Origin: Gammaproteobacteria bacterium
Lineage (GTDB): Bacteria; Pseudomonadota; Gammaproteobacteria; UBA4575
Direction: 5' to 3'
NCBI GenBank assembly: GCA_026706595.1
Contig: JAPOYL010000032.1
Location: 1 to 59,968 of the forward strand
Length of the DNA: 59,968 nt
Every line of letters begins with the position of its first letter. Within the stretch, counting starts at the first letter, position 1. Positions 31,763-39,837 of the stretch are shown one piece after another. Both the position numbers and the translations under genes were made by a program. Below the pieces are notes generated by a model. That model was not told the DNA's origin. It searched no databases and worked only from the letters and a program-made list of their open reading frames with translations.

Positions 31763-32329
31763 ATGCTAAAGCAACGACTGCTGAATGTTCTCATGGCGAG
31801 TGTCCTTGTGGTGCTTGGAGCTTGCGCGACGGGTCCTACACAACAATTGCTTGAGGGTGCAGATGGCACAGGCCAGGCAGGCAGCACGGAGGGTGCAGCA
31901 GGTGAGGGGGGCCCGGATGCAACGGGTCTTGGCAGCGACGGTAACCTGGCCATCGACATCCTGGACGAAGGAGGGAAGGTTGGGGCTGCCGCGGCATCGG
32001 CGTACCGCCCCAACACCATCTATTTTGATTACAACAGCAGCGAAATCCGTGATGAGTTTTTGCCGCTGATCATCCGTATGGCCAAAACCCTGGAAGACAA
32101 CCCGAGGATGCAGGCCCGGCTGGAAGGGCACGCGGATGAACGCGGTACCCGCGAATACAACCTTGCCCTCGGGGAACGCCGTGCACAGGAAGTGCGCAAC
32201 CTGGTACTGCTTCAGGGCGTGGGGGAGGACCAGGTGGATATCATCAGCTATGGCGAGGAGAAGCCTGCAATGCCAGGAACCGGAGAGGCTTCCTGGGAAC
32301 TCAATCGAAGGGTAGAACTTGTTTTCTAG
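31763..32329 (+). CDS. pal: Peptidoglycan-associated lipoprotein Pal
   Basis: Pal anchors the outer membrane to peptidoglycan. The 188-residue protein has a lipoprotein signal peptide ending in the lipobox LGAC, a flexible Gly- and Ala-rich linker, and a C-terminal OmpA-like domain. That domain includes TIYFDYNSSEI and GHADERGTREYNLALGERRA, whose Asp and Arg bind the peptide stem. It has its own gap of 30 bases after tolB and a reasonable AGGAA site before the ATG. Confidence 0.97.
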   Translation: MLKQRLLNVLMASVLVVLGACATGPTQQLLEGADGTGQAGSTEGAAGEGGPDATGLGSDGNLAIDILDEGGKVGAAAASAYRPNTIYFDYNSSEIRDEFLPLIIRMAKTLEDNPRMQARLEGHADERGTREYNLALGERRAQEVRNLVLLQGVGEDQVDIISYGEEKPAMPGTGEASWELNRRVELVF

Positions 32330-32362
32330 GAAAAAGGCTGCAGCCCCAAACCGGATAAAAGA

Positions 32363-33205
32363 ATGCGTACAGTCAAGATCTTGATAACGAGCCTGCTGTT
32401 TTCGATGGCAGCCACGGCTATGGCAGAGGAGGTTACCGATGCAAAAATCAGTGCACTTTCCGCCAGGATGCAGAAAATCGAGCAGGCCCTGAACAACCAG
32501 GCATTGTTGGACATGGCCCAGCGGGTAGCCACCTTGCAGCGCGAAGTGCGGGAGTTGCGCGGTGAGAACGAGAGGCTGTTATACGAACTGAACAGTATCA
32601 AGACCCTTCAGCGCGAGCAGTACCTGGCACTTGAGCGCCGCCTGCAATCCGGGCCATCACCATCCAATACTGCCGGAACTCCGGACGGCACCGCACTCGG
32701 ACAGACTGCGGATACTGCCATTTCGGGAGCTCCCGGGGCGGAGGCTTCACTGGTCGCCATCCCCACCGAGCCTGAGACCGAGACCCTTTCCGGACAGGTG
32801 GTTTCTCCTGAAACGGCAAGTGAGGTGGCCGAGGATTATAAAAATGCCTTCACCCTTCTCAAGAGTGGGAAGTACGATGATTCCATCGCCTCGTTTGAAT
32901 CTTTCCTGCGCAAGCACCCGGACAGCAAGTATGCAGCCAACGCGCAGTACTGGCTGGCTGAGGCCAACTATGTCACCCGGCGATACCCGCAGGCCCTGGT
33001 CGAATTTTCCGTGGTCGTCAGTAAATATCCGGCGAGTTCGAAGCTGGCAGATGCACGCTTGAAGCTGGCGTTCACCCATTACGAACTTGGCCAGTTCCAG
33101 GAGGCGCGTGCCGAACTGACCCGCCTGCGTGCACAGTTCCCGAATTCGAGTGTCGCAAGTCTGGCTCAAAAGCGGCTTGAAAGAATGTCGCGAGAGGGTA
33201 ATTGA
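32363..33205 (+). CDS. cpoB: Cell division coordinator CpoB
   Basis: CpoB (YbgF) is a periplasmic TolA partner that coordinates peptidoglycan synthesis by PBP1B with outer-membrane constriction. The 280-residue protein has a signal peptide (ITSLLFSMAATAMA), a coiled-coil trimer segment (residues about 35-95), and a low-complexity linker. Three TPR repeats in the C-terminal half are marked by SFLRKHPDSKYAANAQYWLAE. It closes the tol-pal set. Confidence 0.95.
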   Translation: MRTVKILITSLLFSMAATAMAEEVTDAKISALSARMQKIEQALNNQALLDMAQRVATLQREVRELRGENERLLYELNSIKTLQREQYLALERRLQSGPSPSNTAGTPDGTALGQTADTAISGAPGAEASLVAIPTEPETETLSGQVVSPETASEVAEDYKNAFTLLKSGKYDDSIASFESFLRKHPDSKYAANAQYWLAEANYVTRRYPQALVEFSVVVSKYPASSKLADARLKLAFTHYELGQFQEARAELTRLRAQFPNSSVASLAQKRLERMSREGN

Positions 33206-33209
33206 CGAG

Positions 33210-33890
33210 GTGGCGGAGTCTGTAACTCCACTGAATGTGGGGCCCGGGCCTCTGAGACTGCGCGTTAACGAAATTTTCTGCTCGATCCAGGGCGAGTCGA
33301 CAAGTACAGGTATCCCGACCATCTTCGTGCGGCTCACCGGCTGCCCGCTCCGTTGCCACTATTGCGATACGGCCTATGCGTTTACCGAAGGCCGGTGGAT
33401 GAGCCTGGACCAGATCAGAGCCCGCGTAGCCGGCTTCAATCTCCGGCATGTCACGGTGACAGGAGGCGAGCCTCTCGCGCAAAAAAATTGCCTGGAACTG
33501 TTGCGGGAACTTTGCGACCTGGGTTACGTCGTTTCACTGGAAACCAGCGGCGCGCTGGACATCAGTGTGGTTGACCCGCGGGTGATCAAAGTGATGGATC
33601 TCAAGACGCCGGCATCGGGTGAATCCGCAAGAAACCGCTGGGATAATATCCCGCACCTGCGTGAACAGGACCAGGTCAAGTTTGTGCTGTGTGATCGCAA
33701 GGACTATGTATGGGCCAAGTCAGTGTTGCTGGAACATGAGTTGATGCATCGCTGCGAGGTGCTGTTTTCCCCCGCGTTTGAGTCCCTGGAATTTCGCCAG
33801 CTTGCAGAATGGATACTGGAAGACCGGCTGCCCGTACGCTTTCAGCTACAGCTGCACAAGCTGCTTTGGGGAGATGAACGAGGGCGTTGA
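33210..33890 (+). CDS. queE: 7-carboxy-7-deazaguanine synthase
   Basis: QueE is a radical SAM enzyme that contracts the ring of 6-carboxytetrahydropterin in queuosine synthesis. The cluster-binding motif CPLRCHYC (CX3CX2C) follows the GCP turn, with SIQGESTSTGIPTIFVRLTG before it and VTVTGGEPLAQK after it. I set the start at the GTG at 33210, 4 bases after the cpoB stop (226 residues); no ATG is available without entering cpoB. queC follows after 6 bases, and the pair after tol-pal is common in Gammaproteobacteria. Confidence 0.94.
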   Translation: MAESVTPLNVGPGPLRLRVNEIFCSIQGESTSTGIPTIFVRLTGCPLRCHYCDTAYAFTEGRWMSLDQIRARVAGFNLRHVTVTGGEPLAQKNCLELLRELCDLGYVVSLETSGALDISVVDPRVIKVMDLKTPASGESARNRWDNIPHLREQDQVKFVLCDRKDYVWAKSVLLEHELMHRCEVLFSPAFESLEFRQLAEWILEDRLPVRFQLQLHKLLWGDERGR

Positions 33891-33896
33891 CGGGCT

Positions 33897-34586
33897 TTGC
33901 AAAATTCATTGCAACAGGGTCGCAGAGCCATTGTCCTTTTCTCCGGAGGACTTGATTCCACCACTACACTTGCCCTGGCACAGTCCCGGGGGTATGACTG
34001 TTACGCGTTGAGCGTTCGTTACGGACAGCGTCACAGCACGGAGCTTCAGGCCGCTGAGCGGATCGCGCGGCTGTTCAATGTCAGTGAGCACAGGACTTTC
34101 GAGATCGATCTCTCCATGTTCGGAGGCTCCGCGCTGACCGATGATGAGTTACAGGTTCCAGACCATCCTGCCGAGGGTATCCCGGTGACCTACGTACCGG
34201 CACGAAACACGGTGTTTCTTTCCGTGGCTCTGGCCTGGGCTGAGGTCATCCATGCCAGGGATATATTCATCGGAGTCAATGCCGTTGATTATTCCGGCTA
34301 CCCCGACTGCAGGCCGGAATATGTCGAGGCCTACCAGGACATGGCAAACCTGGCCACCCGGGATGCAGTCGAAGGGCATGAGCTGACCATACATGCCCCG
34401 CTGGTATCGCTGTCAAAGTCTGAAATCATCCGGCTGGGTCATGAACTGGGCGTGGATTATTCCCTGACCGTTTCCTGTTATTCGGCCGATGCGCAGGGGC
34501 GGGCCTGCGGAAAATGCGATGCGTGCCGGTTTCGAAAACAGGGGTTTGCCGAGGCCGGTATTAACGACCCGACCCGGTACAACTGA
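33897..34586 (+). CDS. queC: 7-cyano-7-deazaguanine synthase
   Basis: QueC converts 7-carboxy-7-deazaguanine to preQ0 with ATP and ammonia, the last step before preQ1. The 229-residue protein has the N-type PP-loop [24 protein letters not shown], and a zinc site of four cysteines in the C-terminal [17 protein letters not shown] region. The start is a TTG at 33897; no ATG is present near the PP-loop. The tRNA-Lys gene lies 66 bases downstream. Confidence 0.95.
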   Translation: MQNSLQQGRRAIVLFSGGLDSTTTLALAQSRGYDCYALSVRYGQRHSTELQAAERIARLFNVSEHRTFEIDLSMFGGSALTDDELQVPDHPAEGIPVTYVPARNTVFLSVALAWAEVIHARDIFIGVNAVDYSGYPDCRPEYVEAYQDMANLATRDAVEGHELTIHAPLVSLSKSEIIRLGHELGVDYSLTVSCYSADAQGRACGKCDACRFRKQGFAEAGINDPTRYN

Positions 34587-34652
34587 TTGCAGGTGTGAGC
34601 GGCAATGAACGTAGAGCCAGACAGGAATTTGATGTACGATAGCGCGCCTTGT

Positions 34653-34728
34653 GGGTCGTTAGCTCAGTTGGTAGAGCACCGGGCTTTTAACCCGATGGTC
34701 ATAGGTTCGAATCCTATACGACCCACCA
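34653..34728 (+). tRNA. tRNA-Lys (anticodon TTT)
   Basis: The 76-base gene folds as a full cloverleaf: acceptor GGGTCGT pairs with ACGACCC, D arm GCTC/GAGC, anticodon loop CTTTTAA with TTT at 34686-34688, and T arm ATAGG/CCTAT around TTCGAAT. CCA is encoded at 34726-34728. The first anticodon stem pair is C-A, a mild weakness. The sagB-like gene ends just 8 bases downstream on the other strand. Confidence 0.97.
34682..34725 (+). repeat. tRNA-Lys 3' half, left copy of a direct repeat
   Basis: This 44-base part of the intact tRNA-Lys, from the anticodon stem to the discriminator base, recurs at 36495-36538 with two differences. A repeat of a tRNA 3' half in direct orientation is the usual mark of integrase-driven insertion; here it would be the attL side. 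Confidence 0.85.
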
Positions 34729-34736
34729 TCAATTCC

Positions 34737-36407
34737 TTACTTCAGGTGCCAGTATGCAGGCAGGGCTTGCAGGCGTGAATCTTCCACGGGTGCACCCACA
34801 GTGAAGTGGTACAGACTTTGCCAACTGTGATCACGGATGCCAAGCACTTCATGCATGGCGTCATCGAAAAAGCAGCCGATCCCGGTGGATCGGATTCCTG
34901 CAGCCTCAGCTTCCAGGTACAGGATTTGCCCGATTAATCCTGTCTCCCAGAACAGACGCGTATAAAACGGTGCGCCGTGCTGTTCAAGGCTGACATCGAA
35001 TGCAGCCAGCATCCCAAGTGCAAAGGCCCCGTCCGCTGCAATGTCCTGATGGCAGCTGATGATTTTCGCAACCTCGCGTGCATCGGCTTCCTGCAGCCGA
35101 TACAAGGGGAGCGTCTTCGGACAACCATCGGGTTTTTCCCAGCATAGTTCTGAACGTAATGCCTTTTTGAGTGAAGCCTCATGGTCCAAGTCGCGCACGA
35201 GCATATACAGTCCCGCTGACAAACCCTCTACACGATGAATGAAGATTGCAAGCGAAACACATGCTCTCCAGGGCAACACCTCGATAATGTTTTTTCCTCC
35301 ATGCGGGATGACATGCATCAGCATCCTGTAAAATGTGTCGCTGCTGATCGTTCCATGCCCGTCCATCGCCAGCGCACTTCGACGTTCCCGTATGATTCTT
35401 CTGGCAGATATCCCCCGGTCTGTATCACACTCATTTTCAAGCTCATGTGCTACTCCAGAATCATGTTTGTGATGCAGTGGACGAGGACTGCTGGACCGAC
35501 ATGCATTTGCAACATGCTCAATGATGGGCCAGTCATGATGTTCCTCGCTTAATACATTTGAACTGCCTTCAAATTCGATTGTTTTAAGACGTTCCGGTAC
35601 TGCAGCAGGGAGATCAATGATGGGATCTTTCCATGTTTTGTCTGCATCAAATGGATAAATTGCCAGCAGGCAGTCCGGATGTTCCGCCTCGATGCTTTCT
35701 TGCTGATGCAGCCCCAACAGCGTTGTCAGGTCGGCATCTGTCACACAATAAATCAGCCTGGTCTTCCAGCCGAGGGCCGCTGCAGCGAAAGTAACCGCGC
35801 CGATGGCATGTCCAACATCGTGGTGGCAGTAACGGAAGGCCCGTTCACCATATTTCCATGATTCGCGCCAATAGATCGAGGTCAACGAAATCAACAGGGA
35901 ATCTGCCGGCAGTTCATGACTCAAGGCACGCCATTCCTCCTTCGCCAGGGCAGCCCTGCGTTCCAGTGCATGTCCGTGGGCAGAGTAATGATAAACAGCG
36001 GGTACTTCACTTAAATCCTGAATCGGCCCGGTGATCAAGTAGGCCTCGGTAGGGTGGAGGTTGCCACTTGAAGGATTGACCCGCAAAGACCAGCGATTTC
36101 CACTCGCCTGTTTCCAGGCAGAAATTGCGAGACTTTCATAAAAGAGACGGCTGATGGAATCCCGGTTTATAGGTGCTGCAGGAGTTTGGCATGTCTCGAA
36201 CAGCGAGTCATAGCTTGGCGTCTCTGTACTGTGCGGATGCTCCAGTGGGAGAGTCAATGCCTGATGGTAACGCCGAAACGGATCAGGTTGATTCTTCCAG
36301 TCCATGTAACCCAATGCGCGTGCATAGCGTTGAAGATGATGTTTGGTTCGATCGTGATACTCGTAGACGATATCAAGACTAGAGGGGTTATCAGGTTTCT
36401 TGGACAT
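34737..36407 (-). CDS. SagB-type double nitroreductase
   Basis: The 556-residue protein has two nitroreductase-like halves. The first (about residues 85-290) has the FMN-binding RVNPSSGNLHPTEAYLI segment and a CHHDVGHAIGAVTFAAAALGW helix. The second (about 340-550) starts ARRIIRERRSA, as in the SagB/ThcOx dehydrogenases, and holds FWETGLIGQILYLEAEAAG and STGIGCFFDDA. SagB enzymes oxidise azolines to azoles in modified peptides, but no YcaO cyclodehydratase or precursor gene is seen nearby, so the substrate is unknown. I start at the ATG at 36407; the frame extends 15 residues further up to 36452. It has lower GC than its neighbours. Confidence 0.8.
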   Translation of the reverse strand: MSKKPDNPSSLDIVYEYHDRTKHHLQRYARALGYMDWKNQPDPFRRYHQALTLPLEHPHSTETPSYDSLFETCQTPAAPINRDSISRLFYESLAISAWKQASGNRWSLRVNPSSGNLHPTEAYLITGPIQDLSEVPAVYHYSAHGHALERRAALAKEEWRALSHELPADSLLISLTSIYWRESWKYGERAFRYCHHDVGHAIGAVTFAAAALGWKTRLIYCVTDADLTTLLGLHQQESIEAEHPDCLLAIYPFDADKTWKDPIIDLPAAVPERLKTIEFEGSSNVLSEEHHDWPIIEHVANACRSSSPRPLHHKHDSGVAHELENECDTDRGISARRIIRERRSALAMDGHGTISSDTFYRMLMHVIPHGGKNIIEVLPWRACVSLAIFIHRVEGLSAGLYMLVRDLDHEASLKKALRSELCWEKPDGCPKTLPLYRLQEADAREVAKIISCHQDIAADGAFALGMLAAFDVSLEQHGAPFYTRLFWETGLIGQILYLEAEAAGIRSTGIGCFFDDAMHEVLGIRDHSWQSLYHFTVGAPVEDSRLQALPAYWHLK

Positions 36408-36494
36408 TCTTGTCAGGCCAGTGATCCGGTCAGCACTCTTCAAGGACTGCATCCAGAATGACTGGTTGATAAATAAATATTCTCTCTATATTGA

Positions 36495-36538
36495 GGCTTT
36501 TAACCCGGTGGTCATAGGCTCGAATCCTATACGACCCA
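36495..36538 (+). repeat. tRNA-Lys 3'-half remnant
   Basis: The 44 bases match 34682-34725 except for two changes (A to G in the anticodon stem and T to C in the T loop region). No 5' half precedes it and CCA is missing, so it cannot make a tRNA. It would be the attR scar of the sagB cassette. Confidence 0.85.
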
Positions 36539-36604
36539 TTCATCCGGGACTCATACGGTCATGCGATCTCGCCGTTGGACCCGTCTCGTGAGTTTACAAA
36601 GCGT

Positions 36605-39526
36605 CTAGAAGGACAGGCTGGCAGCAAGGAACCCGTACCGGCCCAGCGCATCGTAGAGGCCGGGGTAGGTATTGCCGTTACCACTGGTAGTAGGTCCCGC
36701 AGCATTGCCGGCAATCGGCGGCTCCTTGTCGAACAGGTTGTTGATGCCGGCACGCAGCTGAATGCCGTCTTTCACCTCCCACAGGGTCGACAGGTCGAAG
36801 TAGTCGATATCCTCGAGGTCCACTCCGCTCGCGTTGAGGTCATTCACCTCGCCGATATGGCGCCACATCAGGGTCACGGTGAGATTCCAGGGCGTGGTCC
36901 AGGTCGCCCGCATCTGGTTGCGCAAATCGGGGGTCGGGAAACCGCAGATGAAGCCCCACTTGCCGGCGCAGTCCTCGACCGGTGCTCCGGCAACCTCCTG
37001 CTGCTCCCACTTGTCAATCAGCGAGAGCACGTTGCGGAGGTCGACGTGGCCCCAAGTGCCAAGGCCCAGGGAATAGTCGGCGATCAGGTCATAGCCCACC
37101 ACCTTCTCGATTGCTAGGTTCTCCTGCCGGGAGACGATATGGCCGCTTTTCTCAACGTCCGAGCCGACCCACAGGTCTCCGGTCGAGCCACGGTTGATCC
37201 GTTGGCACAGCGCCAGGTCACCGTCTAGGCACTCGGTGAGAACGAACTCCGGTGTCAGGCTGCTGATACCTTTCTCGACCTCGATGCTGTAGTAGTCAAG
37301 CGATAGGGTCAGCCCTTCGATGGCCCGTGGCGAGAACACGATGCCCAGCGTCCAGGTATCGGAGGATTCCGGCTTCAGGTCGGTGTTGCCACCCTGCAGG
37401 AAGTTGTACTGGTTGGCCGGCGAGTCGGGAATTCGGCCCCATTGCTCCGCGGTCACTCCGCTGCGCGCGCACTCCTCGAAGGTGCGGCCTGCTTCCGTGA
37501 CACCGCCCGCGATCTCCCCGGCACAGGGATCGGCGCTCATGTCAAACAGGTTGAAACCCTCGGGTTGAAACAGTTCACGCACGTTCGGGGCGCGAATCGC
37601 CCGCTGGAAGCTGCCGCGCAACTTGAAGTCCCGGTTGATTGCCCAGCCGCTTCGAAGTCCGTAGGTCTCCACGCTCCCGCCGTATTCATAGTCGGAGTAA
37701 CGTAGCCCGAGATCGATGACCCACTCCTCGGCGAACGGCCGCGCCTCGACCAGCGGCACACTGGCTTCCAGGAACAGCTCGGTGACGCTGCTGCCTCCCG
37801 AGACCGGGAGGGCCGCTCCTCCTTGGCCTGCGCCCTCGCCGCTGCGGTAGGCTTCATCGGGCTTGAAGTCGAGGTTCTCGTCGCGGAACTCGGCACCGAG
37901 CGCGACGGCAATGCCGGTGTCTGCCGCAGGCAGACGCAGGCCGTATTCATCCAGATCTCCGAACAGGAAGCCGCTTGCGACCAGCTGGTCTGTGGTGCCT
38001 CGGGCGGTCAGCGGCAAGACGATGTAGTCGAGCGCCTCCCGGGTGACCCCGCCTTCCTCGAAGATATTCCAGGGTACGCATTCGGGATCCGTGCCGTCCA
38101 GCACGGAGCGGCAGACGACCTCTCCGGTGGCCGGGTCGCGCACCGCATCCAAGGCGCGCTCGATCTTGGTCGTGCCAAGATCGTTCAGGTAGGTGTTGTC
38201 CATGCGGACTTCTGCATACAGCAGGGAGGCGTCGTAGCTCCAGTTGGCGCTGAGTTCACCCTGTATGCCAAGTACTCCCCGAACCGAGGAGTGCTGCAGG
38301 TCGTGCTGGCGGTTGCCGCCTTCCACGTTGCGACGGCCGATCCAGAACGGGTCGAGCACATCGTCGCGGGTCCTGCCGATCGAGGCGCACAGCACCTGGA
38401 ACTGCTGTTCGGACATCAGTGGATTGCCGCAATGCAGCGTTTCCGTCACGAAGAATGCGCCTGAGGGAGCGATCTGCGCCACCGTACGGTTGTCCATGTA
38501 CATCAGCTCCGTGTAGACCTGCGTCTGCTCGCTGAGGTCGTAGTGGGCAAAGGCGCCGAGGGTGTACTGCTCGTCCGGGCGCTGGTAGTAGTTCAGGGGA
38601 CCGAAGTTGTAGGTCTCGCCCTGTCGAGGAACGAATTCATGGCCCTGCACGATAAAGTCGACGGAGGAGGCGTAGTTCGCGTGTCCGAAATTCGTGAACC
38701 GTCCCTGCGGGATGGTCGATGAACCCAGGCATTCGCCGGCATCGTCGCTCAGCGCGCAGGAACCGTAGTCACGGTCGCGCTGCCATACCGCCTCGATGTC
38801 ACGCCAGGTGGCGTAGGCCGTTGCATTGCCCCGCCCGCCATCGAAGTTGGTGCCGGCAATCAGTGACACGCTGGATGTGTCACCGTCCTTCTCGGTGCCG
38901 TTGGCGACAGGGTAGCCGGCATCCGTGACGATTCGTTGCCAACGACCGGAATCGTTGTGATGTGAGTACTGGCTGAACTGGTAGTCGAGCTGCACACCCT
39001 CGAAGTCCTTCTTCATGAGGAAGTTGACGACCCCGGCCACCGCATCGGAGCCGTAGGTTACCGAGGCACCGCCGGTCAGCACCTCGATGTTTTGCACGAG
39101 CGCGCTCGGGATCTGGTTGACGTCGCTGCCGATGCCGCCCTGCAGCGGTGAACCGGCCGGCATGCGCCGCCCGTTGATCAGCACCAGGGTGCGTTCTGTA
39201 CCCAGGTTGCGCAGGTTGAGAGTGGCGGTTCCGGTGGCGCTGTTGGACTGGCTGGTGTTCTGGGTGGAGTAGACCTGTGGCAGGGTGCGCACCATGTCCT
39301 CTACCCGGACCGTGCCCTGGTGCAGCAGTTCCTCGGCATCCACCGAAGTGACAGGACTGGCACTGACCAGGTTTTTACGCTGGATATGTGAGCCGGTGAC
39401 CACGATCTCCCCGAGTTCAACAACGGGATCCGCTTCTTCGGCGAGTGTCGGGCCCGGAATATTGCCTGCCAGGGCCATGAGAAATGCGAACGCGATGGGG
39501 GAGAGCTTGCGGTCAATCGTAGACAT
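36605..39526 (-). CDS. TonB-dependent outer-membrane receptor
   Basis: The 973-residue protein imports a substrate across the outer membrane with energy from TonB-ExbBD. It has a signal peptide (FAFLMALAGNIPGPTLA), and a TonB-box-like GEIVVTGSHI. The plug domain includes RTLVLINGRRMPAG and GGASVTYGSDAVAGVVNF, and the large beta-barrel ends in the C-terminal FLAASLSF with a terminal Phe. The style matches the large TonB receptors of marine Gammaproteobacteria and Caulobacter-like groups; the ligand cannot be told. No neighbouring binding-protein or permease gene is present. Its GC is not lower than the core, unlike the sagB gene next to it. Confidence 0.9.
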   Translation of the reverse strand: MSTIDRKLSPIAFAFLMALAGNIPGPTLAEEADPVVELGEIVVTGSHIQRKNLVSASPVTSVDAEELLHQGTVRVEDMVRTLPQVYSTQNTSQSNSATGTATLNLRNLGTERTLVLINGRRMPAGSPLQGGIGSDVNQIPSALVQNIEVLTGGASVTYGSDAVAGVVNFLMKKDFEGVQLDYQFSQYSHHNDSGRWQRIVTDAGYPVANGTEKDGDTSSVSLIAGTNFDGGRGNATAYATWRDIEAVWQRDRDYGSCALSDDAGECLGSSTIPQGRFTNFGHANYASSVDFIVQGHEFVPRQGETYNFGPLNYYQRPDEQYTLGAFAHYDLSEQTQVYTELMYMDNRTVAQIAPSGAFFVTETLHCGNPLMSEQQFQVLCASIGRTRDDVLDPFWIGRRNVEGGNRQHDLQHSSVRGVLGIQGELSANWSYDASLLYAEVRMDNTYLNDLGTTKIERALDAVRDPATGEVVCRSVLDGTDPECVPWNIFEEGGVTREALDYIVLPLTARGTTDQLVASGFLFGDLDEYGLRLPAADTGIAVALGAEFRDENLDFKPDEAYRSGEGAGQGGAALPVSGGSSVTELFLEASVPLVEARPFAEEWVIDLGLRYSDYEYGGSVETYGLRSGWAINRDFKLRGSFQRAIRAPNVRELFQPEGFNLFDMSADPCAGEIAGGVTEAGRTFEECARSGVTAEQWGRIPDSPANQYNFLQGGNTDLKPESSDTWTLGIVFSPRAIEGLTLSLDYYSIEVEKGISSLTPEFVLTECLDGDLALCQRINRGSTGDLWVGSDVEKSGHIVSRQENLAIEKVVGYDLIADYSLGLGTWGHVDLRNVLSLIDKWEQQEVAGAPVEDCAGKWGFICGFPTPDLRNQMRATWTTPWNLTVTLMWRHIGEVNDLNASGVDLEDIDYFDLSTLWEVKDGIQLRAGINNLFDKEPPIAGNAAGPTTSGNGNTYPGLYDALGRYGFLAASLSF

Positions 39527-39837
39527 GAGATAACCCGCTGGTGTTTGGTGGGCAGAATTTGGAGCGCTTTCCGTACAGGCCGCCTGCCGGGGATGTCCTG
39601 CTCCCCTGAACTAAATCCGGATTTTGATGCGATGTTCTCACAACAGGTCAATATTGGGAAGGGCCTGCCACAGCCCCGGGCTCAGTGGCAAAAGCCGTGA
39701 CCAGTGGCAGACAAACGTCGATTCGCAAGGATTCGTTTTGTACAACGCTTGGGCCGGTATGCTGGCGTTTTCGTTTCTTCGCAGAATAAATAGTAGAATC
39801 GTGTGCAAAACAAGAAAGGCAAGAGAACAAAGCCGTC
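39527..39837. other. Intergenic region between TonB receptor and acs
   Basis: This 311-base gap separates two divergent genes and should hold both promoters. I see no convincing coding frame or RNA gene. A TTGTAC (39738) and TATGCT (39758) pair has only a 14-base spacer, too short for a good sigma-70 site. An AT-rich stretch at 39780-39815 precedes the acs start. Confidence 0.5.

Larger units (their letters stand above)
34726..36538. mobile_element. tRNA-Lys-flanked cassette carrying one sagB-like gene
   Basis: The segment between the intact tRNA-Lys and its 44-base 3' copy holds one gene, a SagB-type nitroreductase, and no integrase, excisionase or transposase. Three 60-base rows inside it (from 35401, 35521 and 35641) count to 48, 40 and 50% GC, whereas rows at 33301 and 38041 both count to 63%. 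This supports arrival from elsewhere. It is best read as a small or decayed integrated element; the two mismatches between repeats suggest the event is not recent. Confidence 0.6.

Noticed and set aside
36495-36538. Second tRNA-Lys gene
   Set aside because: Only the 3' half is present, without acceptor 5' strand, D arm or CCA; treated as an integration scar.
39738-39763. Promoter TTGTAC/TATGCT for acs
   Set aside because: The spacer is only 14 bases.
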